DNA from: Coraliomargarita_B sp046540835
Lineage (GTDB): Bacteria > Verrucomicrobiota > Verrucomicrobiia > Opitutales > Coraliomargaritaceae
Assembly (NCBI GenBank): GCA_046540835.1
Contig: JBKHEL010000024.1
Span: forward strand, 1 to 31,626
Direction of reading: 5' to 3'
DNA: 31,626 bases
The translations under genes and the position numbers were made by a program. This document shows, piece after piece, positions 16,149 to 23,819 of this stretch; the stretch's first letter is position 1; every line of letters starts with the position of its first letter. The notes below the pieces were generated by a model that made no database searches, was not told the DNA's origin, and saw only the letters and a program-made list of their open reading frames with translations.

Positions 16149-17204
16149 TCACGCCACCGTAATGCTGTCCTCCAAATAGACATCCTGGATGGCGTGCAGC
16201 ATTTCGATGCCTTTGTCGCGGGGGCGTTGGAAGACCTTGCGGCCGGAAATGAGGCCGGTGCCGCCGGCGCGTTTGTTGATGATGGCGGTGCGGATGGCTT
16301 GGGCGTAGTCGTTGTCGCCGGAGGCCCCGCCGGAGTTGATCATGCCGATGCGGCCCATGTAGCAGTTGGCCACCTGCCAGCGGCAGAGATCGATGGGGTG
16401 GTCGGAGCAGAGCTGATCATACATGTCTTCGTGGGTTTTGCCGTAGCCTTCGAGCCGTCCGTAACCGCCGTTGTGGGTGGCTTGTTTCTGTTTGATCAGG
16501 TCGGCCTGCATGGTGACGCCGAGGTGGTTGGCCTGACCGGTCAAATCGGCGGCCGTCTGGTCGTTGGTATCCCCGTGTTTGAAGGCGTTGTTTCTCAGGT
16601 AGCACCAGAGCACGGTGAAGAGTCCGAGATCGTGGGCGAGGGAGAAGGCTTCGGAAATTTCCTCGATCTGCCGGTTCGACTCCTCCGATCCGAAGTAGAC
16701 GGTGGCCCCGACCCCAGCCGCGCCCATGTCGGCGGCGCGTTCCACATCGCTGAAAAAGATCTGGTCGTAAGTGTTGGGGTAGGTGAGTAACTCGTTGTGG
16801 TTGAGCTTCACGATGAAGGGGATGTGGTGGGCGAACTCGCGCGCCACCTGGCCGAGCACGCCCGCGGTGGAGGCGACCCCGTTGCAGCCGCCGTCGACCG
16901 CCATACCGACGATGTTGCGGGGATCGAAATAATCCGGATTCGGCGCGAAGCTGGCTCCGGCGGAATGCTCGATGCCCTGATCCACCGGGAAGAGCGAGAG
17001 ATAGCCTGTGCCGCCGAGTCGTCCGGCGGAGTAGAGCCATTGCAGGTTGCCGATCACCCGGTTGGAGCGGTCGGACGGGACGAAGCTGCGGTCGACGAAT
17101 CTCGGCTCGGGCAGAGTGAGGCGTTCCTTGGGGATCGCCGTGCACTGATGTTCGAGCAGATCTTCGGCACCGTTGTCGAGGAAGGATTGGAGGTATTTGT
17201 TCAT
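16149..17204 (-). CDS. fbaB: Class I fructose-bisphosphate aldolase (FbaB type)
   Basis: 351 aa from ATG 17204 (MNKYLQSFLDNGAEDLL); the open frame to 17285 is proline-rich and looks non-coding. It cleaves fructose 1,6-bisphosphate to dihydroxyacetone phosphate and glyceraldehyde 3-phosphate in the cytoplasm via a lysine Schiff base. Visible family features are LFPVDQGIEH (71-80), VKLNHNELL (132-140), the lysine-bearing ADLIKQK (234-240) and GLISGRKVFQRP (317-328). No Shine-Dalgarno is seen. Its neighbours are an SDR downstream and an aldo/keto reductase upstream, all on the same strand. Confidence 0.92.
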   Translation of the reverse strand: MNKYLQSFLDNGAEDLLEHQCTAIPKERLTLPEPRFVDRSFVPSDRSNRVIGNLQWLYSAGRLGGTGYLSLFPVDQGIEHSAGASFAPNPDYFDPRNIVGMAVDGGCNGVASTAGVLGQVAREFAHHIPFIVKLNHNELLTYPNTYDQIFFSDVERAADMGAAGVGATVYFGSEESNRQIEEISEAFSLAHDLGLFTVLWCYLRNNAFKHGDTNDQTAADLTGQANHLGVTMQADLIKQKQATHNGGYGRLEGYGKTHEDMYDQLCSDHPIDLCRWQVANCYMGRIGMINSGGASGDNDYAQAIRTAIINKRAGGTGLISGRKVFQRPRDKGIEMLHAIQDVYLEDSITVA

Positions 17205-17317
17205 GATATTTTTTGGTTTCTGTGATTTAGGTTTTGCCCCGGGGAGCGCACCGGGTTGAGCGCACGGGGCCGAGGCGTCCGGCATGCCCCTTCAGGGAAG
17301 AAATCAGCTCGTTTTTT

Positions 17318-18175
17318 TTACACGGCGTCCCAGTCAGGCGCGAAGCTGGGATTGATCTGACGTCTGTCTTTCGGTAGCTTTTCGATTTCGGCTTTGTCAT
17401 CCGCATCAAGTTCGAAGTCGAAAAGATCAAAGTTGCTTTCGATGTGCTCGGGCTTGGAAGAGCGGGGGATTGCGAGGACGTTTTTCTGTTCAATCAACCA
17501 GCGCAGCGCGACTTGTTCGCTGGTCTTTCCATGCTTTTTTGCAATCGTTTCCAGTTCGGGATAGCCGATGGCCTCGCCCTGTGCCAGGGGCGAATAGGCG
17601 GTGAACGCCGCTCCGTAGTCCTGAACAATGTCCAAAATGGCATCCTGTTTCAATAAGGGGTGATACTCGACCTGGTTGCAAAAAATTTCCCCGTAGCCAA
17701 TGGCATCATGAAATTCCAACGCTGGGAAATTGCTGACCCCGTAGCGACGGATCTTACCGGCGTCCTGATGGACCCGCAAAGTTTGAATACTTTCCTCCAG
17801 GGAGTATTCGAAATTCGGCCAGTGAATCAACGCCAGGTCCAGGTAGTCAGTTTGCAGGTCACGGAGACTGTTTTCGATGGCTTCACGTATGCCGTGTGGG
17901 CTGAGGTCCTCCCACCAGACTTTGCTGGTGACGAAGAGGTCTTCGCGGGGAATTTCCGAATCCTGGATCGCTTTCCCGACTTCGACCTCGTTTGCATACA
18001 TGCGCGCGGTATCGATGTGACGGTAGCCGGTTTCGAGTGCTTTAGCCACGGCTTTGCGGCAAGTCTCGCCTTCCAGCTTGAAGGTGCCAAACCCGAGGGT
18101 CGGGACGGTCGTACCTTTGATTTCCTTGGTGAAGAGCGGGGGATTGATTGTCTGCGTCGTCGTTTTTGAAGTCAT
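17318..18175 (-). CDS. Aldo/keto reductase, 2,5-diketogluconate reductase-like
   Basis: 285 aa, usual family length. The tetrad is D55 (YRHIDTARMY), Y60, K85 (VTSKVW) and H118 (LALIHWP); the cofactor site IPRSSKPEHIESN near the C-terminus binds NADPH in the family. It should reduce aldehydes or keto-sugars in the cytoplasm. The start at 18175 is the only usable one, since the next Met is residue 59. A strong sigma-54 promoter ends so close that the predicted transcript begins about one base before the ATG, implying a leaderless mRNA. The aldolase follows after 113 bases, which include a GCCCCTTCAGGG palindrome (17286-17297). Confidence 0.9.
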   Translation of the reverse strand: MTSKTTTQTINPPLFTKEIKGTTVPTLGFGTFKLEGETCRKAVAKALETGYRHIDTARMYANEVEVGKAIQDSEIPREDLFVTSKVWWEDLSPHGIREAIENSLRDLQTDYLDLALIHWPNFEYSLEESIQTLRVHQDAGKIRRYGVSNFPALEFHDAIGYGEIFCNQVEYHPLLKQDAILDIVQDYGAAFTAYSPLAQGEAIGYPELETIAKKHGKTSEQVALRWLIEQKNVLAIPRSSKPEHIESNFDLFDFELDADDKAEIEKLPKDRRQINPSFAPDWDAV

Positions 18176-18186
18176 GCCCGGATATT

Positions 18187-18203
18187 CGCAAATCCCGTGC
18201 CAA
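18187..18203 (-). promoter_or_regulatory. Sigma-54 promoter of the aldo/keto reductase
   Basis: Minus strand TTGGCACGGGATTTGCG is a full-consensus -24/-12 element with GG-N10-GC. The C of the GC is at 18188, so the start is near 18176, next to ATG 18175. Confidence 0.82.
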
Positions 18204-18279
18204 CCGGGTGATCCAAGGATGAAGGCCGATCAAGTGAGGCCCGCGTTTCGGTTATTGGAGAGCTTTGGAGTGGGGCAGA

Positions 18280-18321
18280 TGCATTTTGCAATGCAATGAA
18301 CTCTGAAACTTGCTAATTGCA
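18280..18321. promoter_or_regulatory. Candidate paired enhancer shared by divergent sigma-54 promoters
   Basis: TGCATTTTGCA (core 18280-18290) and TTGCTAATTGCA (core 18311-18321) share TGC-N5-GCA and are centred 31 bp apart. They lie about 110-140 bp upstream of the reductase start and about 130-160 bp upstream of the plus-strand start. The rest of the 350-base gap (18176-18525) holds only the two promoters. Confidence 0.6.
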
Positions 18322-18419
18322 TGCTGCGCCGGGGCTGCCGGATCGATCAATTAATAAAGACGTCGCGCGGATCACAAGGCGGCGAGGATCTGGCCTATTC
18401 TGTGCGGAATCGGCGACAG

Positions 18420-18436
18420 TTGGCATGTTTCTAGCG
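18420..18436 (+). promoter_or_regulatory. Sigma-54 promoter of the small membrane protein/EamA pair
   Basis: TTGGCATGTTTCTAGCG has a perfect -24 half and GG-N10-GC spacing; the -12 half has TAGC instead of TTGC. Predicted start near 18447, leader of about 79 bases to ATG 18526. Confidence 0.62.
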
Positions 18437-18525
18437 GCTCTGTCGGGTCGGGTCTGATCCAAAGCAAACAGTCTCGATTAAAATATTCTTATGCTAATAA
18501 ACTTTAACCCGAGAATTTAAAAGTC

Positions 18526-18729
18526 ATGTGGACCGTCCTTATTACACTCATTGCCGTGATCCTCGCATCACTGCTGTTAATCCTGGTGGCTACGGCTGCA
18601 GTGCGAAAGCGTAAGCATTTAGCGCATGAAAAACTCGACCAGGAGTATATATACCGCAAAGAGCCGCATGCCGATCAAGTTACGGAAAAGCCCAACAAAC
18701 TCAGAAATAACGAGGTGACGAAAGGCTAG
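18526..18729 (+). CDS. Small single-pass membrane protein
   Basis: 67 aa. MWTVLITLIAVILASLLLIL continues to about residue 26 as one transmembrane helix, followed by a highly charged cytoplasmic-type tail (VRKRKHLAHEKLDQEYIYRK). No family recognised. A sigma-54-like promoter and a paired enhancer candidate lie upstream, and an EamA transporter starts 5 bp after its stop, so the two are probably one operon. It could be a regulatory subunit or a stress peptide; that is a guess. Confidence 0.65.
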   Translation: MWTVLITLIAVILASLLLILVATAAVRKRKHLAHEKLDQEYIYRKEPHADQVTEKPNKLRNNEVTKG

Positions 18730-18734
18730 TTCAT

Positions 18735-19640
18735 GTGGCGACAACCGACAGGGTGAAACCTTCTTCATCATACCGCCTGGCTCACCTGGGTCCTGCTTTT
18801 GTGGCCTGCGCGGCGATCTGCTGGGGCTTGTCGGGCGGGATTGGCGGTATTCTGACTGGTCGGGACTGGGACCCGGTTGTTCTGGCGTTTTACCGTGGTG
18901 CCATCGGGTTGGCATTTGTGTTGGTCTGGTTTGCCTTCCGACCCTGCAGCAGTGGTATGGGCGATTACCGTTTGTGGTTCTGGTCCGGGATCGCCGGCGT
19001 GGGCATCGCCGGCAACTTCATCTTCTATTTTGAGAGTATTGCTGCGGGTGGGGTCGCGGTGGCCGCGACTCTGATGTATTGCGCCCCGGTATTCGTTTAT
19101 CTGATCTCCTTTTCGCTGAGACTGGAGCGCCCGACTTCATTCAAATGGACTTCGATCCTGCTGGTCATGCTTGGAATCGTGCTGCTTACCGGCGTCTATA
19201 AGATGGGAGCAGGGGAGCTTACACTGGTTGCCATCGGCTACGGACTGCTCGCCGGCCTGTCCTACGCCGGGTTCATCTTCGGGTTCAAGTATGCGACGCC
19301 CTACGGTAGCCCGCCGGCTATTCTGGTGATCGCCTTCTCGGTGCTGGTCCTGCTGCAAATCTTTTCCGGAAAACTTCAGCAAATCGCAGCAGCACCGGCT
19401 TCGCCGAGTTGGTCACTTTTCATCTTGTTGGGAGTGCTCGGTGCCGGGGTTTCCTTCATTTTTTATATCATTGGTCTGAAACGCACGCTCCCGTCAGTGG
19501 CTTCCATCATGGCCATGGTCGAACCGGTCACGGCAGCGCTTTTCGGCCTGTTCATCCTACAGGAGAGTTTGGATCTCCTGCAGCTGATTGGTATGGGCAT
19601 TATTCTGCTTTCAGTTTCCCTGCTCGGATCCCATAGTTGA
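18735..19640 (+). CDS. EamA-family (DMT superfamily) transporter
   Basis: 301 aa, about ten hydrophobic helices in two EamA halves (first half opening ACAAICWGLSGGIGGIL, second half from LVAIGYGLLAGLSYAGFIFG). The conserved end of the second repeat is ASIMAMVEPVTAALFGLFIL then QESLDLLQLIGMGIILL. The family exports or imports small metabolites such as amino acids across the inner membrane; substrate unknown. The start is GTG 18735 immediately after the small membrane gene; an ATG two bases earlier is in a frame that stops after eight codons. Confidence 0.87.
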   Translation: MATTDRVKPSSSYRLAHLGPAFVACAAICWGLSGGIGGILTGRDWDPVVLAFYRGAIGLAFVLVWFAFRPCSSGMGDYRLWFWSGIAGVGIAGNFIFYFESIAAGGVAVAATLMYCAPVFVYLISFSLRLERPTSFKWTSILLVMLGIVLLTGVYKMGAGELTLVAIGYGLLAGLSYAGFIFGFKYATPYGSPPAILVIAFSVLVLLQIFSGKLQQIAAAPASPSWSLFILLGVLGAGVSFIFYIIGLKRTLPSVASIMAMVEPVTAALFGLFILQESLDLLQLIGMGIILLSVSLLGSHS

Positions 19641-19775
19641 TCGATGGCTCTGTCCCGGCGAGCGCATGCGGGAAGCAGAGCATCCTGCCCTGTATTTTCT
19701 CGATTCCCCAGCTCAACAAACTGCCATAACCGGGAGTCCCGGCCCCCCGCAGCCATCCGGGATAGGCTGAGAACG

Positions 19776-21071
19776 CTACCTGCCCAGCCCTAAAAATTTC
19801 CACAGGGGCAGCACTTCGATTTCGCCGTCTTCAAGCGTCGTCTCCTCGTCGAGGGTGATGATCTGCTTTCGGCAGTTTGTCAGCTCTTGGTCGGCCTCCA
19901 TGAGGGCGCGCACTTCGCGCTGGCGGGTGCGTTCGTTTTTCAGCGACCAGGCAGCCTGCACGAGGACGGTTTGGTCCGCCTCCCGGTAGGCGAAATCGAC
20001 CTCGTAGCCCTGCCGGGTCTCGTAGTAGCCGAGTTCGCGGATCTGCCGGCGCAGGGTGATGTAGACGAGGTTTTCAAGCAGCGCACCCTGGTCGGCGGTC
20101 ATTTGTGTGGAGTAGGCATCGAGTATGCCGTTGTCGATGACATAGACCTTCTTCGGATTGACCTGACGCTTTTTCTCCGAGCGGGTCCAGAGGGGTAGCT
20201 GGAAGAGTAGATAAGCGTCCGCCAAGTGACGCATGAAAGCGTAGAGATCGTCTTTGCTCACGCGCAGGCCCCGGCTTTTGAAATCCTGATAGACTTTGTG
20301 GATGCTCAGCTTTGTGGCGGGCTCGCGCAGCACTTTGTAGAGAAGGGAGCGTAAGGCCTCCACATTACTGACGCCGTGGCGCTCGATCACGTCGCGCAAG
20401 ACGACCGCATCCACGTAGCTCTGCGCGACCTCGCGGGCGCGCACCGGCAGCAGCTTTTGGAGTTCCGGCAGGCCACCTTTGCGGCAATACAGTTCGGCAT
20501 GCTGGTTGAGAGCAAGTCGCGTCTTCGCCCCGATTGCTTGTTTGTGTGGCAGTTGTATCGCGTGATGCTCAAGATACTCTTTGAAGGAGAAGGGGAAGAC
20601 CTCCAGGTCGAGGGAACGGCCGCGCAGCCCGGTTGCGAGTTCTGCGCTAAGGAGTTTCGCCGAGGAGCCGGTGACGGTCACCGAGACGTCTTCGGTATCG
20701 ATAAGGCGGCGGACGAATCGCTCCCAGTTGGGGACGTTTTGTATTTCATCGAAAAAGAAGTAGCAATGCACCGACTTCTTCTCGGGTGCAGCGGCGTAGA
20801 ACACGTCGAGGATGGTCTGAAAATCGGACAGGCCGAAGCCGAAGAGACGGTCGTCCTCGAAGTTGAGGTAGAGGATGCGTTCCCGCTCGATGCCGGAGGC
20901 CAGCAGTTCTCCGATGCGCTGATAACAGAGATAGGTCTTACCCACGCGGCGCATTCCGATAAGCGCCAACGCTTTGCCAGGCGGCGCATCCAGCGGGGCA
21001 AAGCGTGGGGTGAGTTCTGGGATCTGCCGCTCCAGAAAGTCTCCAAATAGCTTCTCGAGTGTCTCTTTCAT
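19776..21071 (-). CDS. AAA ATPase with C-terminal DUF4143 domain
   Basis: 431 aa from ATG 21071 (MKETLEKLFGDFLERQ); the open frame to 21233 runs across tandem palindromes and is rejected. Walker A GMRRVGKT (39-46), Walker B CYFFFDEIQ (103-111) and the sensor-like VTGSSAKLLS (134-142). The C-terminal half is DUF4143 with a nuclease-like strand, YEVDFAY...TVLVQAAWSL. Such genes are highly mobile, patchily distributed and of unknown role, perhaps defence or DNA maintenance. Next to it, on the other strand, is a VapC fragment, which suggests that insertion here broke an older toxin gene. Confidence 0.87.
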   Translation of the reverse strand: MKETLEKLFGDFLERQIPELTPRFAPLDAPPGKALALIGMRRVGKTYLCYQRIGELLASGIERERILYLNFEDDRLFGFGLSDFQTILDVFYAAAPEKKSVHCYFFFDEIQNVPNWERFVRRLIDTEDVSVTVTGSSAKLLSAELATGLRGRSLDLEVFPFSFKEYLEHHAIQLPHKQAIGAKTRLALNQHAELYCRKGGLPELQKLLPVRAREVAQSYVDAVVLRDVIERHGVSNVEALRSLLYKVLREPATKLSIHKVYQDFKSRGLRVSKDDLYAFMRHLADAYLLFQLPLWTRSEKKRQVNPKKVYVIDNGILDAYSTQMTADQGALLENLVYITLRRQIRELGYYETRQGYEVDFAYREADQTVLVQAAWSLKNERTRQREVRALMEADQELTNCRKQIITLDEETTLEDGEIEVLPLWKFLGLGR

Positions 21072-21081
21072 TTTGCAATAC

Positions 21082-21133
21082 TTTCCTATAATTAAGGAAA
21101 GAACAAGCCAATACTTTCCTTGAAATAAGGAAA
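21082..21133 (-). promoter_or_regulatory. Tandem palindromes upstream of the DUF4143 ATPase
   Basis: Two copies of TTTCCT-N7-AGGAAA (21082-21100 and 21115-21133) are centred 33 bp apart, each preceded by ATAC. The first begins 10 bases before the start codon. This is the layout of a two-site operator, probably for autoregulation. Confidence 0.6.
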
Positions 21134-21231
21134 TTGTGTGGCAGTTCATGCTGTCGTAGCTATAGAGCTGCGTTTTTCCGCTCTCGGGCGTCTGTTTACC
21201 CAGGTGCGCGAACTGCGCAAGGGCCGTCATC

Positions 21232-21399
21232 ATGATCTCTGATAGCTACGTCGAGGAATTTTGCCTGCAAGCCTTGATGCCGATGGCCGACGCCCTGATT
21301 GCCGCGACGGCGGTGGAGCGCGGGGAAACCCTTTGCACGGCCAATCACAAACACGACAAAGCCGTGAGCGAACTGGATATAAAGCGCTTCAAGCCGTGA
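21232..21399 (+). pseudogene. C-terminal fragment of a PIN-domain toxin (VapC)
   Basis: 55 codons reading MISDSYVEEFCLQALMPMAD, then ALIAATAVERGETLCTANHK and a SELDIKRFKP end. MADALIAATA followed by TANHKH is the characteristic second half of VapC (the D of MADALIA and the N/H site). The N-terminal half with the first catalytic Asp is absent, and the antitoxin is gone. The break coincides with the divergent start region of the DUF4143 ATPase. Confidence 0.72.
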
Positions 21400-21931
21400 T
21401 TTGGGTGACGTGAAACTCCTCCTGATGAATCGGAGGCCGGGGTTGGAGGTGTCTTGGCGGGCGGACTGGGCGAGAACCATCCCACCGCTGCGCGGTTCCT
21501 CCCTTGGAAAGGTGGGGAGCTTTGGGAAGAGATGCTCCTGCAGAACCGTCCGGGACCACCCCTGCTCAATCGTCTCGACGACGATTGAGCGGTCCCCTCC
21601 TATCGGAGCAGGAGGGGAGCTTTGGCGGGTCGGCTTTTTAAAAACATCCCCTCCTCGGGGTGAGGAGGGTCAGCACGGCATGTCCGCCGAAGCTTCAGCG
21701 AAGGAGGAAGGGCGGGGTGGTGCCGTCTGACCGTGTCGCAGGCTTTCCCGAGCGAAGTCGGATTCAGGACGGGCGACGAATGAGCCCAAGGCCTCAGGCC
21801 CTTCAGATTAGTTTTTCTATTTTGGAGCGCGAGCCTTTGGGCAGGCCGACAAAACTCATGATGTAAGATTAGATATTCTGGGTGTGTTGAGTGCAAGCAT
21901 TGATTTACAAGAGAATTGGATAAACCACCCT
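21400..21931. other. Non-coding, repeat-rich stretch
   Basis: No convincing gene. It contains G/C-rich runs with the pattern CCTCC...GGAGGGGAGCTTTGG repeated at about 21483-21530, 21592-21625 and 21646-21670, and an inverted pair around CGATTGAG / CTCAATCG (21568-21592). The GGAGGGGAG motif recurs inside the element at 28637-28876. It looks like remnants of a dispersed non-coding element. Confidence 0.5.
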
Positions 21932-22468
21932 CCCGCTGAGCGCATGCGCGTCAACCTAAGAAATTATCACACGACTCGCCTCAAAACTCCTGAGTTCAAC
22001 ATTGAGCACAAAGGAACTGCAACCCGTATGGACAAAGGGTTATGTTTTGAAATTGGGTGCCATGATGAAGTTTTCAGGCTCGGATGCTGAAGGGATTTCC
22101 CTCGCATGGCGATGGGACGGTGCACGCGTGCTGAAAGCACATTCGGATCAAAGACCGGGGTTTTCAACCCCGGTGAAAAAGGAATAGAAACATGCGTCCT
22201 GAAGGGACGCGGGGTAGAACGCCGACAATGAAACAACCACTTCGGATGATCCGGCGGCGTCCTTTCAGGACGCGGGATTTGGGTTTGGCACGGATTCCAT
22301 GGGTTCAAAACCCATGGCTTTGGAACATCGCCCTTTCAGGGCATAAAGCCCGGGCTTAGTGGGATTTGGAGGCTAAAGCTGTCGCTCTTTGAAGATTCCG
22401 AGCAAACCCATCAACTGAAGGCCATTGCCCTCCATATTCCTTAGGTTGACGCGCATGGGCTGAGCGGG
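21932..22468. mobile_element. 537-bp element with 29-bp inverted ends and an array of hairpins
   Basis: The left end (21932-21960, CCCGCTGAGCGCATGCGCGT...) and the right end (22440-22468) are reverse complements at 27 of 29 positions. Between them are at least five perfect or near-perfect palindromes: GTGCTGAAAGCAC (22128-22140), an ACCGGGG/CCCCGGT stem (22154-22174), GCGTCCTGAAGGGACGC (22194-22210), GCGTCCTTTCAGGACGC (22257-22273), a CCATGGGTT/AACCCATGG stem (22297-22317) and GCCCTTTCAGGGC (22330-22342). No transposase is encoded. It may be a non-autonomous (MITE/REP-like) element or a nest of such elements. Confidence 0.6.
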
Positions 22469-22592
22469 ATAGAGAGCAAGGACACAGAGGATGAGGAACA
22501 AGGAGTTGAAACAGTTTGTGATGGTTTCGGCTAAACTTTCCTTGAATTTTTAAATGCGCTTTTCGTTGATAAACAATCTCAAGAATGGGTTG

Positions 22593-22908
22593 TTAAAGTA
22601 TATTTGCTTGGTCAATCATGCTCCCGGATTCACTCGATTGCCACAGGGCGGAGCAAAGCTGTTGAATGTCGCCGGTGATCTCCAACTCGAAAATGGAGTC
22701 CCATACTTCCTCCGATACCTCCCTCTTGCCTGCCTTGAATTTGGCATTTAGGAAGGGCTGGAAGTCATTGCGCTCCAAAAACCTTGACTTCAATCGCCCG
22801 TGCGGATTTATAGAAAGGAGAATCTTCCTCGGCAAAGATCGACTTTAGCCCCGACCGGTCGGAGCCGGTGAATATGTAAGGGAACTTTTGGTATTTAAAA
22901 ATAGCCAT
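22593..22908 (-). pseudogene. Fragment of an AAA-family ATPase, frame broken once
   Basis: From ATG 22908 the frame reads MAIFKYQKFPYIFTGSDRSG then LKSIFAEEDSPFYKSARAIE, the segment that follows Walker B in ATPase_2-type AAA proteins (GS.R..L..IF...SPFYKSA). It is interrupted at a run of five T (minus strand; 22777-22781); removing one T restores reading into LERNDFQPFLNAKFKAGKRE, VSEEVWDSIFEL and a TGDIQQLCSALW helix, the normal continuation. The P-loop half is absent, so this is a truncated remnant even without the frame break. The bases 22471-22592 before it hold nothing recognisable. Confidence 0.65.
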
Positions 22909-22955
22909 TGCGCAGCTGTGCGCAACGCTAAAATGCGCAACCCGTTTAAGCGCAA
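22908..22955. repeat. 15-bp-spaced GCGCAA repeats upstream of the ATPase fragment
   Basis: GCGCAA occurs at 22920, 22935 and 22950, exactly 15 bp apart, and an inverted TTGCGCA sits at 22908-22914 over the ATG, forming a palindrome with the first copy. This resembles an operator array or short iterons. Confidence 0.45.
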
Positions 22956-23024
22956 TTATCGTCAAAGCTGACTTTTTGGTTATGCAGCACTTTAAAATCG
23001 GGTCCTCAATCTCCCGCGTATGCT

Positions 23025-23158
23025 TGGCTCTGTGCTCTCAGTGTCCTCTAGCGACCAACGGGAGCGGGTGGTAAAAAAACAGATACACCCGTGCGGCCTT
23101 GCCCGGCGACTGAATTTTGATAACCACCCGCTACGCTAGAGAGCACAGAGGACACAGA
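23025..23158. repeat. Inverted pair of CTCTGTG/GTCCTCT repeats
   Basis: GTGTCCTCTAGCG near 23041-23053 is mirrored by CGCTAGAG then CACAGAGGACACAGAGG at 23132-23158; a shorter GGACACAGAGG copy is at 22480-22490. This octamer-rich sequence is a common dispersed repeat in bacterial genomes of this type; nothing coding is supported. Confidence 0.5.
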
Positions 23159-23206
23159 GGAAAAGCGCAGGGACTTCCCCCATGATCCAGGCAAAAACGG
23201 TGGGAT

Positions 23207-23290
23207 CCGCGTGAGCTTCGTTCCCTTCTGTGAGAACCACACGGCTCCGACGGAAATTTTTGGCACAGAAGCAAACGAAGGCAACGAAGG
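23207..23290. repeat. Dispersed repeat, copy A
   Basis: Starts CCGCGTGAGCTTCGTT and ends GGCACAGAAGCAAACGAAGG followed by CAACGAAGG. The same sequence with a few substitutions and a 9-base internal insertion (CCTTCGTTA) lies at 28950-29042 in the same orientation. Confidence 0.7.
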
Positions 23291-23340
23291 GGGGAGGATG
23301 TCGAATGGGTTGGCGCGTCGGTATGATGGTGCGGACATTA

Positions 23341-23383
23341 TGCAAAATGCAATCTATCGGAAGATCCGACGAAGCAGGATGCA
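23341..23383. promoter_or_regulatory. Candidate paired enhancer upstream of DUF1328 gene
   Basis: TGCAAAATGCA (23341-23351) is a perfect copy of the TGC-N5-GCA core; AGCAGGATGCA (23373-23383) is a weaker one centred 32 bp away. The pair lies about 190-220 bp upstream of the putative sigma-54 start near 23566. Nothing coding is supported between 22966 and 23636. Confidence 0.42.
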
Positions 23384-23538
23384 TGATGATCCCTCATTTT
23401 TGATGGATACGTTTAAGCGAATCGTGTCCGCTTCATGTCCTTCAAACTTGGAGAAGACTCTATTCCGGCTCATTCAAATGCCTGTTTTCGCCGTGGCGGG
23501 TCCGCCAGGCGAAGGCCGCAGTGCTGGTAATCGCGAAA

Positions 23539-23555
23539 TTGGCATAAAAAATGAG
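23539..23555 (+). promoter_or_regulatory. Weak sigma-54-like promoter before DUF1328 gene
   Basis: TTGGCATAAAAAATGAG has a perfect -24 half but GA instead of GC at -12. It is listed because a TGC-N5-GCA pair lies upstream and the gene type fits the group. A leader of about 71 bases would precede ATG 23637. Confidence 0.3.
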
Positions 23556-23636
23556 GGTATTTTCGTCAGTTCCGTTCGCGGCCAAGCATGCTCTCATGTT
23601 CGGCCATCAATTCATCACCCTACATGCAAAAATATT

Positions 23637-23810
23637 ATGTTATATTGGGCAGTCATCTTCTTTATCGTCGCAATTATCGCCGCAGTTTTCGGTTTTTCCG
23701 GAATTGCCGGTGCCGCTTCGGGCATCGCTCAAATCCTCTTCTTCGTTTTTATCGTCTTGCTTATTATATCGCTGGTTTCCGGCGCATTTAAGGGACGAAC
23801 ACCCCGTTGA
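23637..23810 (+). CDS. DUF1328-family small membrane protein
   Basis: 57 aa, the usual size of this family. MLYWAVIFFIVAIIAAVFGF then SGIAGAASGIAQILFFVF gives two membrane helices joined by the conserved GFSGIAGAASGIAQ segment. Family members (YtjA type) are inner-membrane peptides often induced by envelope or osmotic stress; their function is unknown. The frame is open upstream to 23211, but that part crosses dispersed repeats, so ATG 23637 is chosen. It is convergent with the CDF transporter gene, 9 bp apart. Confidence 0.85.
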   Translation: MLYWAVIFFIVAIIAAVFGFSGIAGAASGIAQILFFVFIVLLIISLVSGAFKGRTPR

Positions 23811-23819
23811 ATTTTCAAG

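Noticed and set aside
20547..20562. TGGCAG-N8-GC match inside the DUF4143 ATPase (opposite strand)
   Set aside because: Coding region, -24 half off consensus, no target gene.
21401..21730. 109-codon plus-strand frame
   Set aside because: Spans the repeated GGAGGGGAG units; composition and repetition indicate non-coding DNA.
22120..22345. Possible CRISPR array
   Set aside because: The repeated units are different palindromes, not identical repeats with regular spacers.
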